From contig JAUPFP010000004.1 of the NCBI GenBank assembly GCA_036925085.1, positions 4,230,001 through 4,294,000 on the forward strand: 64,000 nucleotides of DNA. The letters run 5' to 3'. The DNA is from Brachycybe producta (taxonomy: Eukaryota; Arthropoda; Diplopoda; Playtdesmida; Andrognathidae). The number at the start of each line of letters is the position of its first letter. Position 1 is the first letter of the stretch. The translations under genes and the position numbers were made by a program. Below are positions 12,501-26,781 of the stretch, piece after piece. The notes under the pieces were generated by a model, which worked only from the letters and a program-made list of their open reading frames with translations, did not search any database and was not told the origin of the DNA.

Positions 12501-14761
12501 ATGTGGCCCTATGATTGCTGCATTGGGGTTGACCATGCGAGTCATTTCGAAGGTGGAGGGTGTGAAAAGGCAAGAAAAACGTATAAGAAGAGAAAAAAGG
12601 AAACATTTTCCCCCTCTACATGTGTATGTGTGGTGGTGTCTTCATCAATAAGTAAAAGCCAAAGATGTTCTTTTTTTTTTTTGAGCTGGCGCATCTCATA
12701 AATGTGTAGGATTGTTGTGCACAGCATGCATACACACACACAAACACATGTACATACATCCACCCCTATATACTCTGTAGTGGCTATATATAATTCGGAA
12801 AGCATACCTTGAGGAATTACCAGTAACACCTCTGCCATTTCAGGCAAAAGATCATCAGTTGTAGATGGATATAGGAGAAGAAAAAAAAAGTAGAAGAAAA
12901 GGAAGAAAGAAATAGAAACTTAAGGCGGGTAGCCAAAGAAAGCTACAAAAAAATTCGTTCTCAGCATTCCAATGAATCTTCAATAGGCACCTTTTTTTTC
13001 ACCCCCCACCAAAAACCCCTTTAGAGTGCGCCTCAAGTCATTTGTTTCCGATTTAGAAAAGAAGAGCAGGGAGAGGTCCTAGCAAAAAGAATTATTAAAT
13101 TATTATAGTCGAGCATCTGCCAGCTGCTACTCTTTGGTCCATTGAAAATTATATATATATATATATCTACTATTTTATAGGTAAAGCAAATTCAGTTTAG
13201 TTACACAAGAAATAAAAAGGCCAGACAAATAATATAAAAAAAACCCTAGCTGAATTTCCATTGAAATACGTAAACATGTAACGAGCTCTTGCAAGACAGA
13301 AAAACAAATAGCAAATGAATTTGTAATGGGAATTAACGAGCTATGTAAAGAAATTTAAGCTGATGTTATTGTTTGAAACATACTATATATATATATACAC
13401 TATTTGAAGTCAGTTCCCAATGAGGAGAATAAACAACTGTTCATAAAAACACAGAATTTAACGAAATTTACCGGAAAAAAAATAATTGTGGGAGTAGGTT
13501 AAACAAGAAAAAATATCTACAGTACGTATAAGAAGTTCAATATACAGAGTGTTTGTAAATTATCTTTACTGATTCAAAGTGTTTAATATAGAAAAATAAC
13601 CAAACGCTTACAGTTTGGCTTTATGTTAAATTTCTTCCAAACATTTTTGAAACAATGTTACGGACTTTTCAGATGTTGCCTATAATTTATAAGAAATTAT
13701 TATGACTAAGACAATTTCAACCAATATTGGGCACACTATGATACCATATAAATGTCATATGTGTAAAAATGATCTGTAAAAACCAAAGTAAAAATCTATA
13801 ATTGTTTGGAGAATTGCATAAATTCGAATAATTTCACTTATTTATTTTTTTTTTGGTTAAAATACGCTGTAGGCCTAAAAAATGTACAACGGGTTTTTAT
13901 ATAACGAATCGTTCTGATTTTGCATTGTTGTTATTGTTTCTGATAATCGTGACTATAAATTTCTTTAGCCATATAATATGATTAATTGTACTTCAGCTTA
14001 TTTTAATTTGCACATAAAACAAACAATTTTCCAGCATATTCTGCATTTTTTGGTTTATTTTTTTTATTTGCAGGCAATACAAAATTTCTAAAAAATAATT
14101 TGCAAAGTTTTTAATTATTTGCATAAAAGTTTTAGCATTAATTATGACTAGCTTAATATAATTTTAAAATATGCAGTTTGAACCATCCTAACAACTACAC
14201 TAAAAATGTCACTGTATGGTGTGAATACTTCCTGTTGTATAATCTACACTAGTTGTTTAAACAACAAAATAGTTATTTATATAAAAAAAGTGTTTTTATG
14301 AAGGAGTTCAAAATCCTTAATATGAAACATTTTTTGACAACAATAATCATTGTAAAATAAAAACAACAAAAAACAGTTGCAGTCAGAAAACTAAAAAATA
14401 CGCAAACACCAAAATAAGAAAACTAATTTTCAGAACACCCTATGAAGAAGAAAAAATATATTTACAGACACTCTGTACATACTAATTTCCAACAAAAAAA
14501 CACATTTGCACAGAACACATACAAAACAAACAAATATACAAGGCCCTATAGAAAGAGAATGCATAAGATGTGCTATTTATTTCTACACGAAAGAAAAAAA
14601 AAATTTCAGTTGATTATATTACTACCCATATATGCTAACTAACTACCCAACGTAAGTTCAGATATATCAAGAAGAAGACACTAATGAAAAATTCGTAAAG
14701 AAATGGTTCGTAACTCTCACGAGAGTCTTTTGAGAAAATGGATCCTCTCGTTTTTCTTATA

Positions 14762-14765
<4 letters not shown>
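12501..14765. other. AT-rich non-coding stretch
   Basis: No gene is seen. The stretch includes purine-rich and short TA-repeat tracts. A minus-strand open segment near 12790-12840 looks mildly coding but has no usable acceptor site. Confidence 0.5.

Positions 14766-14838
<73 letters not shown>
14766..14838. repeat. (AT)n microsatellite
   Basis: An uninterrupted AT dinucleotide tract of about 70 bases. Confidence 0.95.
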
Positions 14839-14842
<4 letters not shown>

Positions 14843-17800
14843 TGTGTGTGTATGATACTTGTATAAAGAAAGCTATGCAAATTAAAGTTACAGTTGGCAG
14901 AAGTTACAGAAAAAGTAGTAAGAAAATGCAGCAAAATAGAAGAGAGGTAAAGAAGAAGAGAAAAAAAAAACCTGAAGATGAAAAAGAATTGCCTGTGTTT
15001 TGTACCTGACCTGCATTCTCATGGATGCCACTCTACCTCAAGAGAGATTGAGACAAGTATTCCATCAATAGAAAAAAGTTATATATATTTTTTTTCCTTC
15101 CTTCTTTTACAGTTCTTCTACCTTTTCTATAACATTTAATGTATGCATGAAATCATTTGACAGCTAACAATCTACCACCCATGCATTTCAATGACAACAG
15201 GATAAATCAGGTGTAGGGAGAAGGTGGAATATTATTATTATTATATTCCTCTCCACTTTTTTTTTTCTCCTCTGAAATCCCATTCAAAAATCACCTACAC
15301 CAATTTTTTGTGCACTTACTTTTTTTTTTTAGAGATCTTCTCATTCAAAGATGTCTCTACTATAAGCTAGCTTAGCTTGTATACAAAATTCTATATAATA
15401 AACGTAAATTGAAATCAGCAAGTTTAATTTAGAATCTACACGTATGTGGAAATCATTTCTTTTTAATAATAGTTTGTTAGTTCAATGCACTGTAATAAGT
15501 TAAAAAGAACCATTTGAGGTCACTCACTATCATGAAACACTATGTTTCAAATGAAAACAAAAGTAACAAATATTAGTTCAAATCTCATGAGATTGTCTAG
15601 GTCATGTAGAAGTAAATATATTTATAACTTATGTCCACTTAAATATTATATGGTACAACTTACAAGAGTTGTTACTTCACAAAATGAAGACTAATTTCAA
15701 CATCCAAACATCACTTTCAAAGGGACTAGTTGACAAGAAAATTTACTAACAAAGTTCAGAAAACTTTTAAAAGCCACTTTTTTTTTTAAAAAAAGAACTT
15801 TATTGTAAAGTTTAATATTATGTGAATATGCTTGAAATATTTCAACGATTGTACCTTAAATAATACATTTTACAGAAGTTTGAAAATGAATAAATTTCTC
15901 ATTTTTTTTTGCATCAATGTTTCACATAAATTACGCTGGTAGTTTCGCCTTTTTTAAAACTGCCATAAAAAGGATATTTTGAAAAATAATGAAAATATTT
16001 TTTTTATCACATTCATATAACATTATAGCATCAAATGTTACATTTGTCTGATTAAAGACACTAACAAAAAATAAGTTAACTTCATACACCTCGAATTTGC
16101 TGTGGATCCACATTAAAGTAATCTAAACAATGTCTTTACAAAAAAAAATTAGCCTCTTCAAAACATGTTTCAGGGTTTCTAACCCTGCTAATACTCGTTG
16201 AACCTTTTTTTTTAAAGCAATTTAAGTATCAAATGCATTGTAGTATTGGACTAAGTAAGATTTACAAAGACGGTGCGGGTCTTACAATCCGAGATGCATT
16301 TCTTACTATAAAAGTAACTTCCATATAACTTGGATTAATTATTCATGGCCCTTGTGAGTTTAAGATGGGGCCAACCATGACAATAATGTACAAGTTCTGC
16401 ATACATGTATAACAAACCCATATACTTTATACAGTATATGTACTGTATACTGTGTAAAATAAGATGGGTTTTCTAGATGAAATACATTATATCCGGAAGC
16501 AAAATGCCTCAAAAAAAAACGAAAATGAAGCCAGAATGCAAACGTGAATAATTTAAAACTAAAGTTGATTTGTTTCTTAAAGGGCAAAGAAAAATCAACC
16601 CAAGTTTCTGTTATTTACATAAACAAAAATTATGAATTAAAATAACCAAAATATTGCTCTAGATTTTGTTAGCCTTTTAACAGACAAGAAAAGTGTCACT
16701 ACAAGTAAAAAAAATATCATGACATTATCACAGTAGAAAAAAAAAAGAAGAAGAAGAAGAAAAAAATATGAAACATTGCTGTTACATAAATTCTAATCTG
16801 TTTGAATGACTCTCAAAGGAAGACTGCTCACATAAGACACCACTAGAGATATCATAAATGTGGTCAAAGTGGAGATGTATGGGTGATATCAAATGATTAT
16901 TAGAACAAGAATTCTTAGATAATAACATCTTTTTAGAACAAATAGGATACATGGTTCATATTTGTTATCTGCAAGTTTTCTGCCATTTATAGCCAGTATG
17001 CGAAGTTTTATGTAATATATATCAACATACTGTATTGTTGGCATTTGCAACATTTTACATATTTTATAATATATTATGTGATTCAAAATTTTTCAAATAT
17101 CTTTTTCTTGTCAAAAAAAACCTGACAAAAACTGCAATTTCACTTTTTTTTAGTAAGTTTTGTTTTGAAATAAAAAAACAAAACAAAAAAACTTGTCAAA
17201 TGCATTCGATTTGTTCAGAAAACATTCTATTTTCGAGTGTTATTTTTATATAATATTTTATATAATATAATATTTTTATTAACGTAATTTAGCAAGGATG
17301 GAAGAAACTAAAAAAAAATTGTAACACAGTTAATTGGCTTTATAAATAAATGTTGCAATGCGACTATTTCTACAACATATTGTGGCAATATATTTTGAAA
17401 CGTTTAACAAAATATTAATTTAAAAAGTATGTTTTACAACATAATTTTTTTACTCTGTATCACATTGTAGTCGAAGTACATTGTACAAACAAAACACATC
17501 CTATGATCATAATGAGAAGTGAAAGTTTGCTGATGAAGCAATTACATGATTGTATGTTGCTTGCCTTAAGGCTCACCACCACCTGCCATCAATTTTACCT
17601 TACCCATCTTGGCCTTCTAAAACCAAAATGGACCCGTGTGGGCAGCGGATTTTGTTAATTTCAATCTTTTTTAATAGCCTTTCCATCCATCTTTACTCAA
17701 ACTCTCTGCTATGCCAATTGATTGCACGAATGGATGACAATTTTAGTAGCGTGGGAACAAAAAATGTTTGCTCGAAACATAATGTGTCCTATGATTGGAA

Positions 17801-20800
17801 AGTTAAAGAGAAAAAAATCGGGTCCTTCTACATACAATTTCAAAAGATAAATTTACAGGAATGGATGGAACACGTATGTTTTTCGATTTTGAGAGACAAT
17901 CCTGTATGATAAGCCAAGATGGATAAGCCAAAATTGAGGGTGATCACTAGGCAATCACGTTCTTCGTGATCTGCATATAATTTAAATACAAATCTCGAAA
18001 GAAGTCATTGCGAAATGAACTTACGAAGACTATAAACGCGACATTAAGAACACCTGCTTTTATAAGAGTACGCTAATACAGAACACAAATTTACAACTTA
18101 GGGGTCTCTTCTAGAAAAAAAAAAATCATATAATGTCACAACATATGATCTACCATTTTTATGACGCTCATATTATGTTGTACACGAGTCAATAGTCGTC
18201 ATAAAAATATGATACACAGATAACAGTATTTATCTTATAAAAATGTTTTGTAATTTACTTTTGTAACTATTACAAGGTTATAAGGTAGACATGATAATTT
18301 GTTGTTAAACGAGTACTTGGGAAGAAACCACACATGCTGAAAAACCGGCAGAAATTAGAATTAGAAATAAAAAAATCGGAATATCTCTATCGTGCTTTGG
18401 CACTGAAAGATATATGGCGCTTTTGTTAAATTACTTACAAAGTGAAATTTTATTATGCTTGTGTGATTCTTTCCATATTACCGTTCTGCAATGACAACCA
18501 TGGTTATTTATGCTTACCAGATGCAAGAAGAAAAAATGTCAAACTATGTTAGAAAATTAATGTAATAGTAAACCCAATTGCATTAATAATATTAAATTTT
18601 CGAAAATAATTTGATGGCACAAGTAGGAGATTAATGAAACAAACAGGTTACGACTATTTTCATATTCATATTTTTATCAAATAACTTTATGGCAGTTCGA
18701 AAAAAGAAATGGATTTTTCCAATGAGACAAGTTACAAAAAAAAATAAAAGTTTCGTCTTTTATTCTATTCAATTACTCTTGTAGTTTCTAAAATATAAAT
18801 CAAGTTATTCTTTAAGTTAAATTGCTTTAAAAACTAAGATAATACGAAAAAAGTAAAATGAATGGGATAAAGGTGTGTTATGATATTTTTTGCATTTAAA
18901 CTTTTAAACTAGTGTCACTTTAATGACACAACAAAGTCGTAAACTTTCAGACATTATTAACTTTTATTCTGCTTTTCACATCATTACGATTTGCAATTTT
19001 ATAGTCATGACTCCTAAGAATGTGTTTTGTTGGTTAAAGGCACTGGCGAACCGTGAGTGATAATTTCGAAACATAAAAGATCAATCTGTTTCCGCGCCCC
19101 TATCTATATTTATTAAATATGACTATAAAATATATAAGTGTGGGTCAATGGCATCAGGCTTATTTTATGGCTTTAGGCCATATATTGCTTATATGGTCAT
19201 ATATGCGTGTGTTTGCAGAACTTTGATGAACATTCTTTTTTTTTTTTTACAACATCTGCAATCATAAAAGCGCTTTAAGCTGAGATAGAAAAGAGACAAA
19301 ACTAGAAATGAAAAATGGAATATGAAATTGTCCACGCCTGTTGGTATTATGGAGCCTGTTATGTATTTGGTTGGTTGTCACGCTACAATGTACTTGGTAC
19401 TTTACAAGTTGTACACAGAGATAGTGATATGAAACCAGATTTCATCACAGTCATGTACAAGTAGAAGATGAAATATACTACAATACGTGCTCGCGTGGGT
19501 GGACATCCATAATATTAGAGAAAAATTATTATGACATATGCTCAGGAAACAAAACCCTTTCTTTACCCCACCCCCCCCCCCCTTTTTCTGTATCCATTCA
19601 AGCTGTCACGATTATAAATCAAAAACTATTAGAAAAATAACATTAGCAAAAGGATCTAAACTTACTCGATAATATTACAGTTGTTCCCATTCCAGTGAAT
19701 AACATTTTACTGATGAAATGAAATGAGATGGAATTTGTTGAATAACATTCCTATATTCTAATTTGCATTTATGATGTCACGCATCCAAGAAACATTATTT
19801 TATACAACGTATTAATACATATTGCTATTTGTGACATTCAAACTTTTCTTTAAACAAAATTTGTGACATTCTTGTCTAAATTATTTTTGAAATTGCATTC
19901 TTTTTTCTAACAAATTTAAATTGTGTTGCTGTCCAAAGATTCCAAAGTTATTTTTTTTAGGAATTTACAAAGACATTTTTTTTAGAAATCAAAATTTATC
20001 AACTTGTCAGTCACCTTCATTATTTAAAATCAAGGTTATAAGTTTTGCAAATTTCTGTCAGAAAAAAATAAAATTATATTATATAAATTTTTACATTTGA
20101 TTAAATCATACGTAAATTTAATAATCACCGACTGATACTTCGAATATTAATCAGTAAGGTTAACCCCTCAATCCTTAATATATAAATTTGCTGTTCAAAG
20201 CATTCATTTTAAAACACAAATGACGTCACTATTCATATAAATTAGATAAGATGATAGATGCTACAAACACAGAAATACAATTTTGCTTAAAATTGTTTAA
20301 ATTATGTGCATATTCATAAAAAAAACTCACCGCATGAGTCTTTGAATGTTATTTAGAAAATTTACCTGTTTTATAATAAATTTATATTTTGCTGTTCAAA
20401 GCCCCTTTAAGCATTCTTTTTGAAGTATTTTATCCTGTCACGAAATTATTCATAATCCTAAGAAAAAAGGTGGTTAAGGGTCGCCATTTTCAGTAGATCT
20501 CATGGGAAATCTAAAAGATAGCAAATTTTTGACATCATGCAAAACCCTAAGAACAAAGTATACCTGAATCTTCCAAAACCTTCTCTAAATCCTCCCTTTT
20601 AAACCACTAAATTGACCTAGGCCTACTTTTATATTGGTACGTCCAGATCACCGTACATGACAATGTTTCATGAGGCATCCATAATCACATTTAGAGCTTA
20701 ATCAACATCAATTTCCTAATTTAAGGGGGGTTTACAGTTTTTGAATTCAATCAAACATAAGATTTTGCTCATGCCACATAATGTGAATTGGTTAACAAAC

Positions 20801-22055
20801 ATACAGAAATACAAAAAGAGAAAGACACAACAATCATTGGGAAGTCAAATAAAATGAAAAGAACCTCATTCACTTACATGCTTTAGTTAGCCAATGAATT
20901 CAATTACACACATTCCAAATTCTCTCCATCAAAACAAGCTTAGGAGGCTACATTAAAAATTAGTCGACTATTAAGATCCACAAAACGGCACAAACATCAA
21001 ATGCGGTTACAACCAACAAAAGCTTGTTCCAAACGATGCATATACACTTGTCAGAAACTTTCACCTTGAACCTTTAGCACTTGGTTTCAAAACAAAAAAA
21101 AAACATATTCTTGGTTACCAAGTAGTATTCAATAATAAGAACACATAAAAAGGATACTGATTCTCATCTATGTTGGAAACATTAGCAAAAATGTTCAAGG
21201 TGAAATTATGACTAGCGCAAGCATCATATGAAGAATTAATTAAATTAAATACGAAATCATAATATTAATTTTTTTTGGTAACCCCTCCGACGTCACACGC
21301 TTGATTTAAGGGCGATGCAAGTATAATTACATAAGTTGAACTTTAAATCTTCGACCTTATTTCCAAGAAATTTGAGAACTCAAGTGACATTTTATATACA
21401 GTATAAAAAATTATAACTTTGTGACTTAGTTAATTAAAAATAATTATGACTTTTCATGACCTTCCTCAATAACATTTTATCAAAAAAACATCCTTAGATA
21501 AAAATAACCTTCAAATATTTTTTGTGCGATGCACAATAATAAAGCAAAAATTTAAAACCAAATAAATAAATTGAATTTATAAGACATTTTTCTTATATAA
21601 ATATTGATCGTTAATTAAACAAAATTCAACGTCAAATTTATAAAATGTACAAAAAGACAATGAGCAGCAGACGCGCACAATAACTCAAGAGATATATTTA
21701 TTATTAGCATTTTCTTAATAAATTAAGGAATATTTGCGCGATGCGTAAAAAGAAGAAAATCAATAAATATTTAAATTTGACTCTGTCAATCCTTTTCATT
21801 GTCAGTTAAATAGTGTGTGTATATAGGACGTAATCCTCTTATACAGTCTAATGTAATGCTGTCACTGCTTATTTTATCAAAGAAATCCTCTTCTTTGATA
21901 AAAAAAAAAAAATAAAATCCAATTTGTCACAAATTTGAGTATAAATTTAAAACAAACCTGTGAATATTTAAAAAATATTCTTCAGCAAATTAACAGTATT
22001 ATTTAAAAACATAAGGAGAATTTCAATTACATTTCACAACTTTAAAAGCCAACAC
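14839..22055. other. AT-rich non-coding stretch
   Basis: No exon with splice sites or recognisable protein similarity was found. The longest frame (17550-17909, plus) has unremarkable content. There are homopolymer tracts, including a poly-C run near 19567-19581. Confidence 0.5.
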
Positions 22056-22201
22056 CACAGGCGTCTGTGCCCAGCACTAAAATTTCGTTTGACCCGCCCT
22101 TTTATGACATCAGACCAAGTAACAAACCAATTAGAAATTGATGCCGCTCATAAAAGGGCGAGGCAAACGAAATTCTAGTGTTGAACAGAGAGCTTCCTGT
22201 G
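22056..22201. mobile_element. Palindromic MITE, family A, copy 2
   Basis: This is the stand-alone form of the family A palindrome. The left arm is CTGTGCCCAGCACTAAAATTT..CCGCCCTTTTATGA. The centre is CAAGTAACAAACCAATTAG, and the right arm is the complement with a few mismatches. It lacks the roughly 350-base tail found after copies 1 and 3, which shows that the palindrome can move or exist alone. Confidence 0.75.
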
Positions 22202-22410
22202 CCAACACCTAACCAAAAATGCCCACAGTAAACCTAAAAGCCAATTAAAAACAGTTCATATGTTTAACTTTAAGGGGCTTTAAACGTTTTTTTATAAAAA
22301 AAAAGTAATAGGTTTTCTTTTAAATACTTATGTACTGTAGCTATAAAATTTAAAAATGTTTTCAATATGAAGCCAACATGTCTGCAGACATTCACATTTC
22401 TTTGTCTCCC

Positions 22411-22530
22411 CACTAGCGTTACCAAACTTTGGGGATTCACTAGTATTTACAGTTCAAATGAAGTATCCTTTTACTTGGTCGCATTGCGCATGTCAGTCAG
22501 AGATGTCTGAAGTTTTTGGTAACACTAGTG
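22411..22530. mobile_element. 120-base MITE-like inverted repeat
   Basis: The left end CACTAGCGTTACCAAACTTT is complementary to the right end AAGTTTTTGGTAACACTAGTG, with about 70 bases between. The small size and lack of coding content fit a MITE. Confidence 0.6.
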
Positions 22531-25459
22531 TTTCTATGCCCTTTAGAATAACGTCACAATAATTAATTTTTTTATTACATAAAAGTTGTAAAAAAGCCTT
22601 TTCAGGTGAGTATCAAAACTCCACATAAAATTTAACTAAACTTATACTGAAGTACTAAAGTTGGAATAAATCAGAATGTTATCAGTATTTTTTTTAAAAA
22701 AATTCAAAACATAGCATGCATTTATTTTCTTGAATTCTTCAGCAATTATCACGAATCATTATAGTCTCAGATTGTGAAATACCATATTATTGAATTTTTT
22801 TTATATTTATCACTTGACTATTTGTAGAGGCGACCAAAACCTCGTTTAGACAGAATAAATACAAGGCGATCGAACAATTGGAGAAAAGTAAAACGATATA
22901 TGAGTTTACAATAAAATTATAAATATTGAGAAATCCACTTTTCTATGAAAAGTATGGACAAAAAAAAGTTCTGAGTTTTCAATCGAACATTTTGAGCAAA
23001 ACCAGATCGAAAACAGTTGTTGCGTTTTTTTCTTGCACAATTTTTATTTAAAACTAAAATAATTTGTTTTAAATGAATGAATGCCTTTTCTCATTTCTCT
23101 TTTGAGAAAAAAACATTAATTTTAAATTTTTAGTTGCAGTTTATTTTTTTTTTTTCATTTTAATTTGAAATTGTGGGGGAAAAAACGCAACGAATTCGTT
23201 GACAACCAAAATGCATATAAAAAGTTGCCATTATTGCAATACGGTTAACTTTTTAATAATATCACAAGACCCTTGTTATAGACTGTTTGTAGCTGGTACA
23301 GTATAGTTGACTTATTTGTATGTTTTTGAAAATGTAGCCTACCATCTGAATAAATGTTTGAATTGTGTGGCTAACATGGGTTCAATCTTTGTTATACGTA
23401 AACAAATAAAAATGTATGCGAAACAAATAAAAATTAAAAATGACAATCCAGTGAGTCGATTCGCTGTTGCACAAAACGAGCACTTTAACATGAACAAATA
23501 ATAGCTCAAGAAAAGTTTTACCTATTTTAATGAGATGTAAATTGCCAAAAGTAACTTTAAACAGCGCACATAGGATGAATGAAGTAAGTGTGAAAAAGGC
23601 ACCAAAACCACCATAAAAGACGCTATGGTATTATTTAAATCCGGAAATGTGTCTTATAAACGAAAAGTGTAATTTCGTGCAACGGGGGTTTTTGAGAGTC
23701 TCAACTTCGCAACTAAAATTGAAGCCCATGCTTCAAAAAAAAACGTTAAACGTTTTCAACAAAATAGCAAGAAAAAAAACGAAATTTAGTTAAACCCAAG
23801 TGTGTTGTGCATTTTATACTATAAAGGTCTAGACCTAAACTGTATAAAAAAAAATACAAACCATACGTTAAAGAAAAATCTAACTGCAAATTGTTACAAA
23901 AGATGAGTTTCAAAACGTCTTGCGCACTATTTAAATAGCAAATTCGTGAAGTATTGTACTTCCTGCTAATTAGGAAAAAAAACAGCTTCACGAACAGTTT
24001 CGGTTGTTCCCGTGGGCAAAACATACAAGAAAGCTTCCTATTAAAATTTGCATTGAATGAAGTTACTATCGTATATATTCAAACTGTGTTTTACTTTCTC
24101 GATGTTTGCTTTTTCACAGTTTAAACTATCTATGCGAGCTAAAATAACACTATATATTTTAGAAAAGACATTCTTACAACCTATTTCACATACGAGAGCA
24201 TATGCGTAACGTAATAAACGAATTATGACTTTTGGAGTTTCTGTTCATATTCGAACTAAAATGCATGTGATGTACTTGTGGTCCATCTCACACGAAACGT
24301 AAATGGCAATAAGAATGAAGAAGTGGATGGTATTTATACGCTTGACGCATAACCTTCAATTTCTGTACAAAATAAGAGAGAAAAACTTTCAAAATAGCCA
24401 TTGGCATTGTCAAAAGATTCACCAAAATCGAATATCAGCTTTCATCCTCTCCTTCTGCACATACATACATACATGTATATACATTCTATGTGTATATAGT
24501 GTAAATACACGTATATATATTTCACAAGATACACAAACCCATATTGTGTAAAACATAAATTATGCATCTCGATCACAAAACTTAAGAGTGCTGATGCGGG
24601 GCCGACTACTACATAAAATACTAAACGAGGGGTACATACAACATGACATTACTAGCAAAACACAATAATGTACATAGAACTGTTATTGACCAGACAATAA
24701 CAGATCTACCTATCCTTTTCGAATAAACCAAAACTGATAGTAACAAGTCACTTTTGAGTTCGAGCCCTACTTTGAGTATTGTCCTCTACTATTGAGCAAT
24801 ATAGATCTAGAATATAGATCTAGTCAGTGAGCAGAAAGAGAAAAAAAATACCATTTTTATATTCTAAGACCCTTAAAAAGTCCATCCACTCAGATAGGAT
24901 CATATAACGCAGTTTTGAACCGGAGAGAAACGAGGAGGAAGCCTTATGTGTAACAGTCCGCAATTACCGTTTGCTACGAAAATCGCACCAATAATAAAAG
25001 AGGAAATGTAAACGTTACGAGTCAAAACCTTCTTCGTGTCATCAAACAATATCTAGCAAAGAGCAACAATAACAACAATAGCAACAACAAAAAAGCATCG
25101 CTTTGAAAAAATAGCTACCAATGTGGACCCTTTTTAATTCCCATCAAAACAGAAAAAGGATGATTTTATTTCACAAACCAAATTTATGCGTTGAAGAAGT
25201 GTTGCAGTGTTGACATACTGTAACTTCAGCTTTTCAACATAAAAACTGATTTGCTTTTTGACAAACAAAAAATGTATCAAAAAATTTATTTTGTATTTTT
25301 ATGTTTTTGCTACTGTTGAGCCATATTTTATTAAACCTTCAGTAGTTATAAACAAAATAAAGCAGAATATTCTTCCATAAGCAAGCTGCAAGTTTAAGTT
25401 TCCACGATATCATAACGAAAATACCACTGCAGTAGTTAAGCAATAGTTATGAATATACG
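22531..25459. other. AT-rich non-coding stretch
   Basis: No gene is recognised. A duplicated TATAGATCTAG word lies near 24800-24825. Confidence 0.5.
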
Positions 25460-25584
25460 CCTAAGTGCGGCGCAAACGGCAGTATGGAATAGTGATGTCA
25501 CAACAACCTCATATACCGGACACTGGCTGTGACATACTTTTAACATCACTACTATTCCGTATGGCCGTTTGCACCACATTTAAG
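25460..25584. mobile_element. 125-base palindromic MITE-like element
   Basis: The left arm CTAAGTGCGGCGCAAACGGC..TATGGAATAGTGATGT pairs with the right arm ACATCACTACTATTCCGTATGGC..CGTTTGCACCACATTTAAG, about 40 bases per arm. It is GC-richer than its surroundings and has no coding capacity. Confidence 0.65.
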
Positions 25585-26033
25585 TCATAAGATCGTAACA
25601 AGGGCTTTATAAGGAATTCCTTTACCTAACTACTTTTAAATAAACTTCAAATTTCATTTAGAACTTTGCTTTTCAAAAAAAAAACTTCGTGTAGATCTCA
25701 ATTCCTGAATCGACGTTCAAGTAATATTTATCCAGGTTACTTCTTGAAGTGGTGTTTATTTATGTGTAGAGGAGGTTCTGAAGAAGACTGGATATTTCTC
25801 AGTGTAATGAACAGTAAACTTTCAATGGTTGTCCTTCGCCCTGCCCTCTTCAATTTTTCCCCTCTTCACCTAAAAACTGACCATAACATACTGTACAACC
25901 AAATATACACACGTACATTGTACAATTTACTACAATAGTAGCAGCCCCCCTCCCTCTAATGTATGAAAGAGAATAACGAGAACGACATATTAGAGAAGTC
26001 CAACATAATGGATTTACTCTGTGCTTTTGAGAG

Positions 26034-26039
26034 TTTATT
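26034..26039 (-). terminator. Candidate IPO11 polyadenylation signal
   Basis: AATAAA on the minus strand lies about 740 bases past the IPO11 stop codon. It is the nearest canonical hexamer I noticed, so it is a tentative end for the 3' untranslated region. Confidence 0.25.
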
Positions 26040-26094
26040 TCTAGAAGATGCTACACTCCATTTATCAGGGCAGAAGAAAAAAAAACATGCTGCT

Positions 26095-26099
<5 letters not shown>

Positions 26100-26129
<30 letters not shown>
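26100..26129. repeat. (AC)n microsatellite
   Basis: An uninterrupted AC dinucleotide tract of about 30 bases, lying beyond the IPO11 stop codon and possibly in its 3' flank. Confidence 0.9.
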
Positions 26130-26131
<2 letters not shown>

Positions 26132-26781
26132 GTATACGCATATATTGTAGTATATCTATCGAAGAAAAGTAGATTTGAGGTGCTTTTATAGAAACTAGCT
26201 AGCTAGCTATCATAAAAGAAATTCTAAAAACACGGGTGCAGATTTGGTTGAGGGCTTGTTTCAAGTCAGATCGATATACCTCATAGCATCTGCGTAATAT
26301 AGCACAGTGTTAAGATATAAAAAAAATGTTATCTATGCTTATGTACGGTTCGTATATATATATATATACAAACTAACAGTAAATGGGAAGATGGGGGAGG
26401 GGAGAGAGGGGGGAAGCCACTCTTTGAAATGCTCCGAAATGATTGGAAATCACTGATAAAAGTTCATAACAGCCTAAAAATAAAAAAGGTAAACTCTTCA
26501 GATCAAACCTTATTTACATATTTTAGCAACCAAAAAAAATATCTGGAAAAAAACTCAGATCCCATTTCATTTGAGATAATGGCGTAATTGTCAAATGCGT
26601 ACAACTAGATAAAAAGAAATACCTTTACAAAACCGTATGACGAAATACTGGACTTTTCCTCTAAGAAGACATCAGTTCGAAGTAATATCTCAATGACCTT
26701 TAATAACATCAAAGACATTAGCAGATCAAATGGTACAGAAAAAAGAAGGAAAAAAAACCAACATGATTCAACTACTGTCAT

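Noticed and set aside
12542-12847. Minus-strand frame containing LLPEMAEVLLVIPQ before a GTATGC donor-like site
   Set aside because: It looks mildly exon-like, but no AG acceptor directly precedes the segment and no neighbouring exon or family match was found.
14635-14934. Minus-strand frame with an Ile-Tyr repeat
   Set aside because: A translation of the (AT)n microsatellite.
17550-17909. 119-codon plus-strand frame, the longest in the left arm
   Set aside because: No recognisable motif, no splice context and composition like the surrounding non-coding DNA. One frame of this length is expected by chance.
25666-25938. 90-codon plus-strand frame
   Set aside because: No family resemblance, and it lies in AT-rich non-coding DNA without promoter or splice support.
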